Positions 23,445 to 32,111 of a stretch of DNA of 32,337 nucleotides are shown in pieces. The position numbers and the translations under genes are program-made. Within the stretch, counting starts at the first letter, position 1; the number at the start of each line of letters is the position of its first letter. This DNA is from an uncultured Clostridium sp. Its GTDB lineage: Bacteria; Bacillota; Clostridia; TANB77; CAG-508. The stretch spans positions 1-32,337 of the forward strand of contig CAKNIZ010000003.1 in assembly GCA_930980855.1 (NCBI GenBank). The letters run 5' to 3'. Below the pieces are notes generated by a model that did no database searches, was not told the DNA's origin, and worked only from the letters and a program-made list of their open reading frames with translations.

Positions 23445-26400
23445 ATGCCAAAATTTATGAATAGTGATAACAATCAAACTGAGTGGAAAGCAATAAAAGA
23501 ATTTACAGACAGAGCAGAGCCTAGAAAAGTATTCTGGGAAAAATATGAAGAGAAAAAGAATGATAACAATAATAAGATAAGCGTAATTACCTATTATGGA
23601 ATGGGAGGAATCGGTAAATCTACTTTATTAAGAAAATTGGTAGAAGAAGTAAAAGAAAAATATGCAGATGCAAAGTATGCATTTTTAGACTTCGAAAAAT
23701 TAGATAGTTTTAATAATGACATTCTTGAATTGTTAAGATATGTAGAAGGTAATCTAAAAGGAAAATACAATTTTACATTTCCACTTTTTGACTTAGTATC
23801 ATATACATATGAAGTAAAAATGGGAAAAAATGCAACAAAGCCAGAATTATCAAGTATATTTGATGAGAATAATGAATTGTCTTTTTTGAAAGATGTTATT
23901 ACAGAAATACCACTTATAGGTACAATTACTAAAGTAATATATTATTCAGATAAAGCAAAAAATATTTTGCAAAATAGACTTGAAAACAATAAATTAAAAA
24001 CTCAACTTGGAAATATAGACAATATGGAAGCATCAGAAATTTATGATAACCTTCCATACTATTTCGCATTAGATTTAAAAAACAATGTAGAAAAATTAGA
24101 ATATCCATTTGTATTTTTTATAGATACATATGAAAAATTAGTTAATGAATTAGAAAATAGAAATGCTTTAGATAAAGACCTATTTTTGCGAGGAGAGAAT
24201 GGCTTAATATTAAATATACCAAATACAATATGGGTAATTGCTGGAAGAGAAAAATTAAAATGGGAAGAGCGTGACAAAGAATGGAAAGACTCAATAGACC
24301 AACATTTGCTTGGAAACCTATCAGAAGCAGATACAAAGTATTTCTTAAATAAAGCAGGAATAATAGATGAAAAATTAGTGAAAGATATATATAATTTAAC
24401 TTATGGAGCACCAAAATATTTAGATATGTGTGTAGATACGTATACATCTTTAGTAAATCAAAATAAAGTTCCAACAATTGATGACTTTGGAAAAGATACG
24501 ACAGAGCTTCAAAAAAGATATTTAATATACATGGATGATCAAGAAAAAGATTTTGCGACAATGTTAGCATTTTTACCAAGTTGGACAGATGAGAATATCG
24601 AAGATATATCGAAAACAATTTTAGGAACTTTTTCACATTCGTTATATGAGAAAGTAAAAAACTTTTCATTTATTCAAAAAGAAGGTGATGTATACTCAAT
24701 AAATTCATCTTTTAAAGATATAATCGTTGCAAATACTAGTGAGCCATTAAGAAATAAATATTTTAAGATATTAGAAAATTATATAGACAAAGAAATAGAA
24801 GAAATTGTTTTAGAGGATAAAAAACAAGAAAAACAAGAAAAAACAGTAAAAATAGATAACTATAATTCTAAGAAAAACTTTAAAAATATAATTTTAAATT
24901 TATCAAAAGAAATTACAAAAGCAAGCAGTGAAACAGAATTTATTGATAAAGCAAAATTCTTAATTAGTAAAATTGAAGAGTATGAAAAAAAATACGATGA
25001 AAAAATAACAATTCCAGATATAGAGGATTATTTAAGGAGTAAGTTTGAGTATAGTAGCACAGAAGAATTCAAAATATTACAAGGATTTAAAAGTTTGGAT
25101 CTTGCAGATGTTATTAATAATTATAATATGGCACAAAATCCTTATCACATAAAAAGATTTATTGAAAATTGGAATATGTCAATAGATTTTATAGACCAAT
25201 ATAAAAATTTGACAGAAATTGTAGAAAAAGAATTTGAAAAAAATAATATATATTATATTAGAACATTAGCTTTATGTGGGCATGCATTTATTAAATTTGT
25301 AGAAAACATAAAATTAATGAATAAGCTATTAGATGAATATGATGGAGAAAAAAATAAATTATATATAAAAACACTATTTGATACAATAGGAATTGCAAAA
25401 AGTCATAATGTTACAAGGCTTAAAGAAGGAATTAGCTTGTTAGAAAAACATCCAGAATATATTACAATGAATATGATAAAATGCATATTTAATGCATGTT
25501 ATTTTAATAGAAATGAAGAAGAAAAAGAAGTAATAATTAATTACATATATTCAGTACAATATATAATCAATGAAACACTTGATACAGATATAATTAACGG
25601 ATTCTATAAAGTAACAAGAGATTATTTAGGCGGAACAAATAATTCCGGAGTAGTTTTGGTAGATAATCCTAAAATAAGAGCAAAAGCACTTGAGATTCTA
25701 AAAAATATAATTAACAGATTTGAAGAAATTTATGGAAAAGACCATGAATTAACCAGTGAAGCAGAAGTGTTTTTATTAAAAGAAAATGTAATCTATATGC
25801 CATCTTTGTATACTGAAATTATGGATAAATACATAGACAAATATGGATATGATAGTAAAATAACAAAACAAGCCTTTATAATATTAACTTATGAAGTTGC
25901 AAATATGTCAAAGAAATTGCAAGAAGATAAAAGAAAAATTTTAATGGAGTATACTATAAAATATGGAACTTTATTGGTAAATGAAAACAACGGAAGATCA
26001 GATATTAATACAGAAATGACGGTAGCGTTGTATTGGGTATTTGAAAAAATTAATGCTTGCATTGAAAACAATGACGAAAGATTAAACAATATAAAGGAAG
26101 GATACAAAGTACTATATAAAACTTTAAAATATTATAACGATAAAGAAAAATTATTGAGATATAGTTGTGGCTTTTATTACGAATATTTTGAACATTATAT
26201 AGATGAATATTTAAAAGACGTAGATAATAAATATGATATGATATCTGCAGAAGTAGTTAGATGTTTAAACTCAATTCTTGACAATAGGTATAAAAATCCA
26301 GCTTTAGAAAAATTGACTATAAAAATGTTTATGATAAGTATGTATAGTCATATTAATCATCTTTTTGATATAGTCAAAAAAGAATGGGGAGAAAAAAATG

Positions 26401-26906
26401 TTGAAGAACTTATGGCTTCAAAGACAGAAAGTAGTGTAGAAAGCTTAGAAAGAAAATATGCTACGTATGGCGGAAGTATGAAATCTTATATCCATATAAT
26501 TATAATGTATAAACTATTAAGAGAAATATTGCCTAATATTGATGGATTATATGAGGAATACTATGATACAATAGAAAAGAAGAAAAATAAAGAAAACTAT
26601 TCATACAAAAATTTTAAATATATTAATAAATGTAGTAAATTAAATAAATACTTGGTTTATTACAGAGATGCTTTCAAAAAACTTATAAATAATGATGTCA
26701 ATTACTATATTTGGGACTATTATACAGGAGTACTTGGAATTATATATGGCACAAAGTCAGATTTACTTAAATTCGAAAATCATAAAAAACTTATAAAAAA
26801 ATTTAAAAATAATGAGATGCTCGAACTCCTAAATGGAACAAAAAATATTATAGTAGATATTAGACAAATAGATGATAATAATAAGGATTGGGATATTTTT
26901 GCTTAA
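23445..26906 (+). CDS. STAND-type P-loop NTPase, 1153 residues
   Basis: The protein has a short N-terminal part (1-45, containing TDRAEPRKVFWEKYEE) and a Walker A motif GMGGIGKST at 52-60. A Walker B-like strand FVFFIDTYE has D227, and an Arg-containing sensor segment (TIWVIAGREKLKW, about 258-270) and a region like the STAND winged helix (LGNLSEADTKYFLNKAG) follow. The C-terminal 700 residues are helical, Asn/Lys/Glu-rich and lack recognisable enzyme motifs; they resemble an irregular TPR-like or alpha-solenoid sensor. STAND proteins oligomerise on ligand binding and include the Avs and NLR-like antiphage proteins, but also transcription regulators. No effector domain is evident within it, which makes the cotranscribed membrane protein a candidate effector (inference). 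AAGGAG precedes the ATG. Confidence 0.8.
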   Translation: MPKFMNSDNNQTEWKAIKEFTDRAEPRKVFWEKYEEKKNDNNNKISVITYYGMGGIGKSTLLRKLVEEVKEKYADAKYAFLDFEKLDSFNNDILELLRYVEGNLKGKYNFTFPLFDLVSYTYEVKMGKNATKPELSSIFDENNELSFLKDVITEIPLIGTITKVIYYSDKAKNILQNRLENNKLKTQLGNIDNMEASEIYDNLPYYFALDLKNNVEKLEYPFVFFIDTYEKLVNELENRNALDKDLFLRGENGLILNIPNTIWVIAGREKLKWEERDKEWKDSIDQHLLGNLSEADTKYFLNKAGIIDEKLVKDIYNLTYGAPKYLDMCVDTYTSLVNQNKVPTIDDFGKDTTELQKRYLIYMDDQEKDFATMLAFLPSWTDENIEDISKTILGTFSHSLYEKVKNFSFIQKEGDVYSINSSFKDIIVANTSEPLRNKYFKILENYIDKEIEEIVLEDKKQEKQEKTVKIDNYNSKKNFKNIILNLSKEITKASSETEFIDKAKFLISKIEEYEKKYDEKITIPDIEDYLRSKFEYSSTEEFKILQGFKSLDLADVINNYNMAQNPYHIKRFIENWNMSIDFIDQYKNLTEIVEKEFEKNNIYYIRTLALCGHAFIKFVENIKLMNKLLDEYDGEKNKLYIKTLFDTIGIAKSHNVTRLKEGISLLEKHPEYITMNMIKCIFNACYFNRNEEEKEVIINYIYSVQYIINETLDTDIINGFYKVTRDYLGGTNNSGVVLVDNPKIRAKALEILKNIINRFEEIYGKDHELTSEAEVFLLKENVIYMPSLYTEIMDKYIDKYGYDSKITKQAFIILTYEVANMSKKLQEDKRKILMEYTIKYGTLLVNENNGRSDINTEMTVALYWVFEKINACIENNDERLNNIKEGYKVLYKTLKYYNDKEKLLRYSCGFYYEYFEHYIDEYLKDVDNKYDMISAEVVRCLNSILDNRYKNPALEKLTIKMFMISMYSHINHLFDIVKKEWGEKNVEELMASKTESSVESLERKYATYGGSMKSYIHIIIMYKLLREILPNIDGLYEEYYDTIEKKKNKENYSYKNFKYINKCSKLNKYLVYYRDAFKKLINNDVNYYIWDYYTGVLGIIYGTKSDLLKFENHKKLIKKFKNNEMLELLNGTKNIIVDIRQIDDNNKDWDIFA

Positions 26907-26920
26907 AGCCAATAAAATTA

Positions 26921-26951
26921 AAAAAAAGCCTTGTCAAGAGGCTTTTTTTTT
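26921..26951 (+). terminator. terminator that also contains the rpsB -35 box
   Basis: AAAAAAAGCCT pairs with AGGCTTTTTTT across the seven-base loop TGTCAAG. The stem is short but the A and T runs extend it. The loop and its edge hold TTGTCA, the -35 box of the next promoter. Confidence 0.8.
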
Positions 26952-26959
26952 GGTATAAT
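26931..26959 (+). promoter_or_regulatory. sigma-A-type promoter of rpsB-tsf
   Basis: TTGTCA (26931-26936), a 17-base spacer made of the terminator right arm and T-run, and TATAAT (26954-26959). The leader is about 105 bases long and could carry the S2 autoregulatory site known from other bacteria, although I see no clear structure. Confidence 0.75.
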
Positions 26960-27070
26960 ATAAAATGTTGAATAATACACACACAAATTGAGTTTAAAAT
27001 AGTGCCTAAAAAGGTAATTTTAAATGAAGAAATTTGTGGAGGATTAAAAAACTAAAAGGAGGAATTAAAA

Positions 27071-27844
27071 ATGGCAGTAGTTGCAATGAAACAATTACTA
27101 GAAGCAGGTGTTCATTTTGGACATCAAACAAGAAGATGGGACCCAAGAATGGCTGAATATATATTCCAAGCTAGAAATGGTATCCATATTATTGACTTAC
27201 AAAAGACATCAAAAAAATTAGATGAGGCTTATGCATTCATAAAAGAGCAAGCAGAAGAAGGAAAAACAATTCTATTTGTAGGAACAAAAAAACAAGCTCA
27301 AGAATGTGTAAAAGAAGCAGCTGAAAAAAGCGGAATGTTTTATGTAAGTGAAAGATGGTTAGGAGGAACATTAACAAACTTCAAAACTATCAGAAAAAGA
27401 ATTGAAAGATTAAAAGAATTAGAAACAATGCAAGAAGATGGAACATTTGATGTTTTACCTAAAAAAGAAGTAATTCTTTTAAAGAAAGAAATGGAAAAAC
27501 TAGAAAAGAACTTAGGTGGAATTAAAGAAATGAATGAAATTCCAGATGTTCTATTTATAGTAGATCCAAAGAAAGAACATATAGCAATAAAAGAAGCTAG
27601 AAAATTAGGATTACCAATTGTCGGATTAGTAGATACAAACTGTGATCCAAATGATGTTGACTATGTAATACCAGGAAATGACGATGCAATACGTGCTGTA
27701 AAATTAGTTACAGATGTATTAGCAAACGCTGTAATAGAAGGAAAACAAGGAGAAAGTTTAGAATCTGATAGCGAGCAACCAATCGAAGAAAGCGAAGAAA
27801 TGAGCATGGAAGAAATTGTTGCTAGCACAGAAGAAAATAATTAA
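27071..27844 (+). CDS. rpsB: 30S ribosomal protein S2
   Basis: S2 is a late-assembly protein of the small ribosomal subunit that helps recruit S1. The 257-residue protein begins [19 protein letters not shown] and contains [39 protein letters not shown] and [19 protein letters not shown], all family signatures. The C-terminal acidic tail is somewhat extended ([14 protein letters not shown]). The AAAGGAGG site is eight bases upstream. It is followed after 24 bases by tsf, the usual order in Firmicutes. Confidence 0.98.
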   Translation: MAVVAMKQLLEAGVHFGHQTRRWDPRMAEYIFQARNGIHIIDLQKTSKKLDEAYAFIKEQAEEGKTILFVGTKKQAQECVKEAAEKSGMFYVSERWLGGTLTNFKTIRKRIERLKELETMQEDGTFDVLPKKEVILLKKEMEKLEKNLGGIKEMNEIPDVLFIVDPKKEHIAIKEARKLGLPIVGLVDTNCDPNDVDYVIPGNDDAIRAVKLVTDVLANAVIEGKQGESLESDSEQPIEESEEMSMEEIVASTEENN

Positions 27845-27868
27845 TTTAATGAAAGGGAGGAATTTTAT

Positions 27869-28747
27869 ATGATTACTGCAGCTCAAGTAAAAGAGTTAAG
27901 AGAAAAAACAGGTGCAGGTATGATGGACTGCAAAAAAGTTTTAACAGAAACTAATGGAGACGAAGAAAAAGCAATCGAATTATTACGTGAAAGAGGAATT
28001 ATGAAAGCAGCTAAGAAATCTGATAGAATTGCAGCAGAAGGATTAGTTGAAACATATATTTCAGAAGACGGAAAAGTAGGGGCTATTGTTGAAGTTAATG
28101 CAGAAACAGACTTCGTTGCTAAAAATGCAGACTTCCAATCTTTTGTTAAAGATGTTGCAAAGCAAGTTGCTGTAAATAATCCAGCAAATGTAGAAGAATT
28201 ATTAGCACAAAAATCTATTTCAAATGATACACTTACAGTTCAAGAAGTTTTAACAAATAATGTTGCTACTATTGGAGAAAATATGTCAATAAGAAGATTT
28301 GCTAGATTTGAAACAGAAGGAAAAGTATCAAGCTATATTCACGGAGATGGAAAAATTGGTGTATTAGTAGATATGGAAAATGCAGATGATACTCTTGCAA
28401 AAGATGTATGTATGCATATAGCAGCTGCTAAACCAGAATTCTTATCTGAAGCTGATGTTCCAGAAGAAAGAGTAAATAAAGAAAAAGAAATATTAAAGGC
28501 ACAAGTTATAAACGAAGGAAGACCAGAAGCTGTTGCAGAGAAAATAGTTGCTGGAAGACTTGGAAAATTCTATGGAGAAATTTGCTTATTAGACCAAGAA
28601 TTCGTAAAAGATCCAAGCCAAAAAGTTGGTAACTTAGTATCTTCAAAAGGAGCAAAAATTAATAGATTTGCAAGATTCGAAAAAGGTGAAGGAATTGAAA
28701 AGAAAGAAGAAAACTTTGCTGAAGAAGTTGCAAAACAATTAAAATAA
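27869..28747 (+). CDS. tsf: translation elongation factor Ts
   Basis: EF-Ts exchanges GDP on EF-Tu. The 292-residue protein has an N-terminal UBA-like part with VKELREKTGAGMMDCKKVL and GDEEKAIELLRERG, and the core signature VEVNAETDFVAKNADFQ. The C-terminal subdomain pattern includes DVCMHIAAAKPEFL. Length is close to the bacterial norm. The AAAGGGAGG site lies about eight bases upstream. A terminator follows directly, so pyrH and frr, which often follow tsf, are not in this operon. Confidence 0.98.
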   Translation: MITAAQVKELREKTGAGMMDCKKVLTETNGDEEKAIELLRERGIMKAAKKSDRIAAEGLVETYISEDGKVGAIVEVNAETDFVAKNADFQSFVKDVAKQVAVNNPANVEELLAQKSISNDTLTVQEVLTNNVATIGENMSIRRFARFETEGKVSSYIHGDGKIGVLVDMENADDTLAKDVCMHIAAAKPEFLSEADVPEERVNKEKEILKAQVINEGRPEAVAEKIVAGRLGKFYGEICLLDQEFVKDPSQKVGNLVSSKGAKINRFARFEKGEGIEKKEENFAEEVAKQLK

Positions 28748-28760
28748 TAGAATTATATAA

Positions 28761-28794
28761 AAAGCAATTAACTTAAATGTTAGTTGCTTTTTTT
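28761..28794 (+). terminator. intrinsic terminator of rpsB-tsf
   Basis: AAGCAATTAAC (28762-28772) pairs with GTTAGTTGCTT (28779-28789, one G-U pair), followed by a T-run. The next promoter begins two bases later. Confidence 0.85.
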
Positions 28795-28795
28795 C

Positions 28796-28824
28796 TTGAC
28801 AAAAATAATAATTAGGTATAATAT
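28796..28824 (+). promoter_or_regulatory. promoter of cadC-cadA
   Basis: TTGACA at 28796-28801 with either TATAAT at 28817-28822 (15-base spacer) or TAATAT at 28819-28824 (17-base spacer). A short spacer would suit a regulated promoter. Confidence 0.65.
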
Positions 28825-28844
28825 ATGAATAAATGCGCATATAT
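28821..28844 (+). promoter_or_regulatory. probable ArsR/SmtB-family operator
   Basis: ATATATG (28821-28827) and CATATAT (28838-28844) form an inverted repeat around AATAAATGCG. It overlaps the -10 box and start point, where ArsR/SmtB-family repressors commonly bind, and the adjacent gene encodes such a repressor. Autoregulation is inferred. Confidence 0.6.
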
Positions 28845-28862
28845 TAATATAAAGGAGGAAAT

Positions 28863-29231
28863 ATGGATAAAGAATATATTTGTGAAGAAAAGAAATTACA
28901 TGAAAACGAATTATATGAGGCAAAAAAGAAAGAAATTTCTTTAGAAATGAATAGAAACTTAGCAGAGATGTTTAAGGTGTTTGCAGATGAAACAAGACTA
29001 CGAATTATATGTAGTTTACTAAATGAAGAACTATGCGTTTGTGATTTATGTGAATTATTAAAACTAAATCAATCCACAGTTTCACATCAGTTGCAAACAT
29101 TAAGAAACTCAAAACTTGTAAAATATAGAAAAGAAGGGAAACAAGTATATTACACACTAGAAGATGAGCATATTGACGCAATACTTCGTATGGCAATAGC
29201 TCATATAAAAGAAGAGAAAAAGGAATATTAG
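28863..29231 (+). CDS. cadC: CadC-like ArsR/SmtB-family metal-sensing repressor
   Basis: The 122-residue winged-helix protein has KVFADETRLRIICSLLNEELCVCDLCELL, then the recognition helix LNQSTVSHQLQTLRNSKLV and the wing KYRKEGKQVYYTLEDEH. The alpha-3 metal-site cysteines are C58 and C60 (CVC), and an N-terminal C7 matches the place of the CadC N-terminal ligand, although the second N-terminal Cys is Lys. The C-terminal DEHIDAILRMAIAHIKE matches CadC-type proteins, with a possible alpha-5 zinc site. These repressors release DNA on binding Cd, Pb or Zn. The gene is nine bases upstream of a P-type ATPase gene, supporting this function. Start ATG 28863 follows AAGGAGG. Confidence 0.93.
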   Translation: MDKEYICEEKKLHENELYEAKKKEISLEMNRNLAEMFKVFADETRLRIICSLLNEELCVCDLCELLKLNQSTVSHQLQTLRNSKLVKYRKEGKQVYYTLEDEHIDAILRMAIAHIKEEKKEY

Positions 29232-29240
29232 GAGGGAAAG

Positions 29241-31061
29241 ATGAAAAAGAGCAAAAAGCAAACAGTATTTTATATTATTAGTATCATATTATTTTTAATA
29301 GGATTTATTCCATTATTTAAAAACTACAGATTAATTATATATTTAGCAGCAGTAATTTTATCTGGATATGATTTAATAATTGAAGGAATAAAGAATATAT
29401 TTCATTTAAACTTTGAAGAAGATACATTAATGACAATAGCAATTATTGCAGCATTTATAATAGGAGAATATCCTGAAAGTGTAGCAATTGTTCTATTATT
29501 TAAATTAGGAGAATTCGTAGAAGATAAAGCTATTGAAAAGACTAATAAAAATATTAGAGAAATTGCAGAAGTTCAAGTAAAAACAGCAAATATCATTAAT
29601 GAGGACGGAAAAATTGAAAAAGTAAATGCAGATACAATAAAAAAAGGAGATAAAATATTAGTTAAAGTAGGAGAAATAGTACCAGCAGATTGTAAAATTA
29701 TACAAGGTGAAACTTCTCTTGATACTTCTAGCTTAACAGGGGAAAGTGAACCGAGAGCTGCATATGTAGGGGAAGAAATATTATCTGGTTCTGTAAATTT
29801 AAGTGGTGTAATAACATGTATTGCAGTAAGAGACTACGCTGATTCAGCTATTTCTAAAATAGTAGATTTAGTATATGAAGCAACTAATAATAAAGCCAAA
29901 AAAGAAGAATATATAACAAAATTTTCAAAAATTTATACTCCAACAGTTATAGTAATTGCAGTAATTTTAGCGATTATTCCTGCATTGTTAGGACAGAATT
30001 TTGAAACTTGGCTATATAGAGCATTAGTATTTTTAGTAGCTTCATGTCCTTGCAGTATTGTTATATCAATTCCACTTGCATATTTTTCATGTATAGGAGC
30101 TATTTCAAAAAAAGGAATGCTAATAAAAGGCTCAAAACATATAGAAGATTTAGCCAATGCTACAGCAATTGCTTTTGATAAGACTGGAACAATTACAACA
30201 GGAAAAATGAAGGTAAAGAAGATTATTGCTAATAAAGAAGAAAACAATAGAAAAATAATTGAATATGCATATGCCTTAGAAAAAAATTCAAATCATCCTA
30301 TCTCATTAGCAATTACAAGATATGGAGAAGAGAATAAAATTAAACAGTTAGATAGTACAGATCAAAAGGAAATAGCAGGACTTGGAATTTGCGGAAAAAT
30401 AAATGGCAATGAAATTTTAATTGGAAATCAAAAACTTTTGGATAAAATGAATGTGAAGTATGATAAAAAGAATATTATAGAAAATGCCATTGTTGTTGTG
30501 AAAGAAGGAAGTGTTTTAGGTCAAATAGTTTTAGAAGAAGATATTAGAAAAGGTATAGAAAAAACTATAGAAGATTTAAAAGGACTAGGATTAAAAAAAT
30601 TGGTAATGCTTACAGGGGATAATAAGAAAAATGCGGAAAAAATAGCAAAAGAATGTAGTAACATAGAGTTTAAATCGGATTTACTTCCAGATGGCAAAGT
30701 AAATGAAGTAAAAAATATAAAGAAAAATAATAAAGTTATATTTGTTGGTGATGGAATAAATGATAGTCCTGTGCTTGCTACAGCAGACTTTGGAATTGCA
30801 ATGGGAGCTGGAACAGATATTGCTGGAACAGCAGCAGACAGTATATTAATCTCAAATAATATAAATACATTACCTAAAATTATACAAATAGCAAGAAAGA
30901 CACTTAAAGTAGTAAATGAGAATATATTTATTTCAATACTTGCAAAATTAATTGTTTTAGTCTTAGGAATAGTGGGTATAGCTCCGGTTTGGCTTGCAGT
31001 AGCAGCAGATACAGGAATAACATTACTTACTGTGCTAAATTCTATTAGAATTTTTAGATAG
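29241..31061 (+). CDS. cadA: Zn/Cd/Pb-exporting P1B-type ATPase
   Basis: The 606-residue pump lacks an N-terminal metal-binding HMA domain and starts directly with a membrane helix (about 9-27). Visible motifs are the actuator SLTGESEPR, the metal site CPC at C269 and C271 (SCPCSIVISIPLAYF), the phosphorylation site DKTGT (D313), NHPIS of the nucleotide domain, TGDN and GDGINDSPVLA. The last helix region with AVAADTGITLLTVLNS contains the Asp of the P1B-2 group (DxG), which supports Zn/Cd/Pb rather than Cu. CadC upstream agrees. AGGAGGG precedes the ATG. The lack of the N-terminal HMA may mean simpler regulation. Confidence 0.95.
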   Translation: MKKSKKQTVFYIISIILFLIGFIPLFKNYRLIIYLAAVILSGYDLIIEGIKNIFHLNFEEDTLMTIAIIAAFIIGEYPESVAIVLLFKLGEFVEDKAIEKTNKNIREIAEVQVKTANIINEDGKIEKVNADTIKKGDKILVKVGEIVPADCKIIQGETSLDTSSLTGESEPRAAYVGEEILSGSVNLSGVITCIAVRDYADSAISKIVDLVYEATNNKAKKEEYITKFSKIYTPTVIVIAVILAIIPALLGQNFETWLYRALVFLVASCPCSIVISIPLAYFSCIGAISKKGMLIKGSKHIEDLANATAIAFDKTGTITTGKMKVKKIIANKEENNRKIIEYAYALEKNSNHPISLAITRYGEENKIKQLDSTDQKEIAGLGICGKINGNEILIGNQKLLDKMNVKYDKKNIIENAIVVVKEGSVLGQIVLEEDIRKGIEKTIEDLKGLGLKKLVMLTGDNKKNAEKIAKECSNIEFKSDLLPDGKVNEVKNIKKNNKVIFVGDGINDSPVLATADFGIAMGAGTDIAGTAADSILISNNINTLPKIIQIARKTLKVVNENIFISILAKLIVLVLGIVGIAPVWLAVAADTGITLLTVLNSIRIFR

Positions 31062-31215
31062 TTGCAATTCACGGCGAGTATGAAATGCTTTAAAATTGTA
31101 TATTCAAAGATTTTTTGTTTCTTGCTGTCGGACATAAATTCCTTCAAACTGCGCGAAACTGCAAAATCTTGAATATACAATTATGTGAATTTAAGAAGAG
31201 GCTGTGAATAGTAAC
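31061..31215. repeat. MITE-like intergenic element, copy 4
   Basis: It matches copy 1 at 1042-1198 across its whole length with about ten percent differences, including the core GTTTCTTGCTGTCGGAC and the inner inverted arms. The outer terminal repeats are worn here (GTTGCAATTCAC against GTGAATAGTAAC). It begins at the cadA stop codon. No open frame is present. Confidence 0.8.
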
Positions 31216-31253
31216 TTTAGAAAATTTACATAATAGCAAATTTCCTAAAATTG

Positions 31254-31282
31254 TTGACATTGTTTATAATTTATGATACAAT
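31254..31282 (+). promoter_or_regulatory. sigma-A-type promoter of rpmG-secE-nusG
   Basis: TTGACA (31254-31259), a 17-base spacer and TACAAT (31277-31282). Confidence 0.8.
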
Positions 31283-31285
31283 TAT

Positions 31286-31318
31286 CTAGCGTATGTAGGT
31301 ATTAATTGCATACGCTAG
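31286..31318 (+). promoter_or_regulatory. 5-prime-end hairpin of the rpmG-secE-nusG transcript
   Basis: CTAGCGTATG (31286-31295) pairs perfectly with CATACGCTAG (31309-31318) around a 13-base loop. It lies at the predicted transcript start, so the RNA would begin with a ten-pair stem. No T-run follows. It may protect the RNA or be a protein-binding site. Confidence 0.55.
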
Positions 31319-31367
31319 TAAAAGTTATAAGATAACGATATAAAGAGTTAAGCTGGAGGTGTATAAA

Positions 31368-31532
31368 ATGGCTGCAAAAGGAGCAAGAGAACATATAACT
31401 TTAGAGTGCACAGAGTGCCACAATAGAACATATGTTACAGATAAAAATAAGAAAAATGATGCAGAAAGATTAGAATTAAAAAAATATTGCAAATTCTGCA
31501 AAAAACACACAATGCATAAAGAAACAAAATAA
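31368..31532 (+). CDS. rpmG: 50S ribosomal protein L33
   Basis: The 54-residue protein starts [17 protein letters not shown] and has the zinc-ribbon version of L33 with cysteines at 14, 17, 41 and 44 (CTEC and CKFC). [15 protein letters not shown] is the usual end. GGAGG is upstream of the ATG. The order rpmG-secE-nusG is typical of Firmicutes. A zinc-ribbon L33 is noteworthy near a zinc/cadmium exporter only by chance, as far as I can see. Confidence 0.95.
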   Translation: MAAKGAREHITLECTECHNRTYVTDKNKKNDAERLELKKYCKFCKKHTMHKETK

Positions 31533-31554
31533 GCCTTTTTGAGGGGGAATAGAA

Positions 31555-32088
31555 ATGCCTAAAAATAATAAAAAGAAGCAATCTGCTAGCAAAAAGAAAG
31601 TAGAAAACAAAGAAATTAAAACAACAGAAGAAGTACAAGAAAACAAAGTTGTGGAAGATGCTTCTAATAAGGAAGTAAAAGAAGAAAAAACAACAAAGAA
31701 GGACGCCAAAAAACAAGATAAAAACAAAGAAAAAGTTTCAAAAAATAATAAGAAAGATAAATCTAATAAAAAAAGCTGGTTTAAAGAATTTAAAGCAGAA
31801 TTAAAAAAAGTTACTTGGCCAAAAGGAAAAGAACTTTTCTCAAATACAGCAGTAGTAATTGTTATGGTATTAGTTATATCAGCAATTATATTAGTGTTGG
31901 ATTTAGCTTTTGATTATTTAACTAAATTTGAAGTAGAACAAGTTAAAAAAATACAAAATAGCATAACAGTAAATGAAACAGTTGATAATACTGTGAATAC
32001 AAATACTGTAAATGAAACAAACGAAACATCAGAAGATGTAAATACTACTGAAACAAATTTAGTAGAAACTGAAAATAGCGTAGAATAA
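31555..32088 (+). CDS. secE: preprotein translocase subunit SecE
   Basis: SecE stabilises SecY in the translocon. The 177-residue protein is much longer than the usual 60-130 residues: a Lys/Glu-rich N-terminal extension (1-76), the SecE core SWFKEFKAELKKVTWPKGKE (about 76-95) leading to one transmembrane helix (about 97-122), and a polar Asn/Thr/Glu-rich C-terminal tail (about 124-177) with repeated NTVNETNET units. The core is intact, so the gene should be functional. The tail would lie on the outer face if the usual topology holds. The gene starts at ATG 31555 behind GAGGGGG, between rpmG and nusG. Confidence 0.93.
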   Translation: MPKNNKKKQSASKKKVENKEIKTTEEVQENKVVEDASNKEVKEEKTTKKDAKKQDKNKEKVSKNNKKDKSNKKSWFKEFKAELKKVTWPKGKELFSNTAVVIVMVLVISAIILVLDLAFDYLTKFEVEQVKKIQNSITVNETVDNTVNTNTVNETNETSEDVNTTETNLVETENSVE

Positions 32089-32111
32089 ATAACAAAAAGG
32101 GAGGCTAAATT

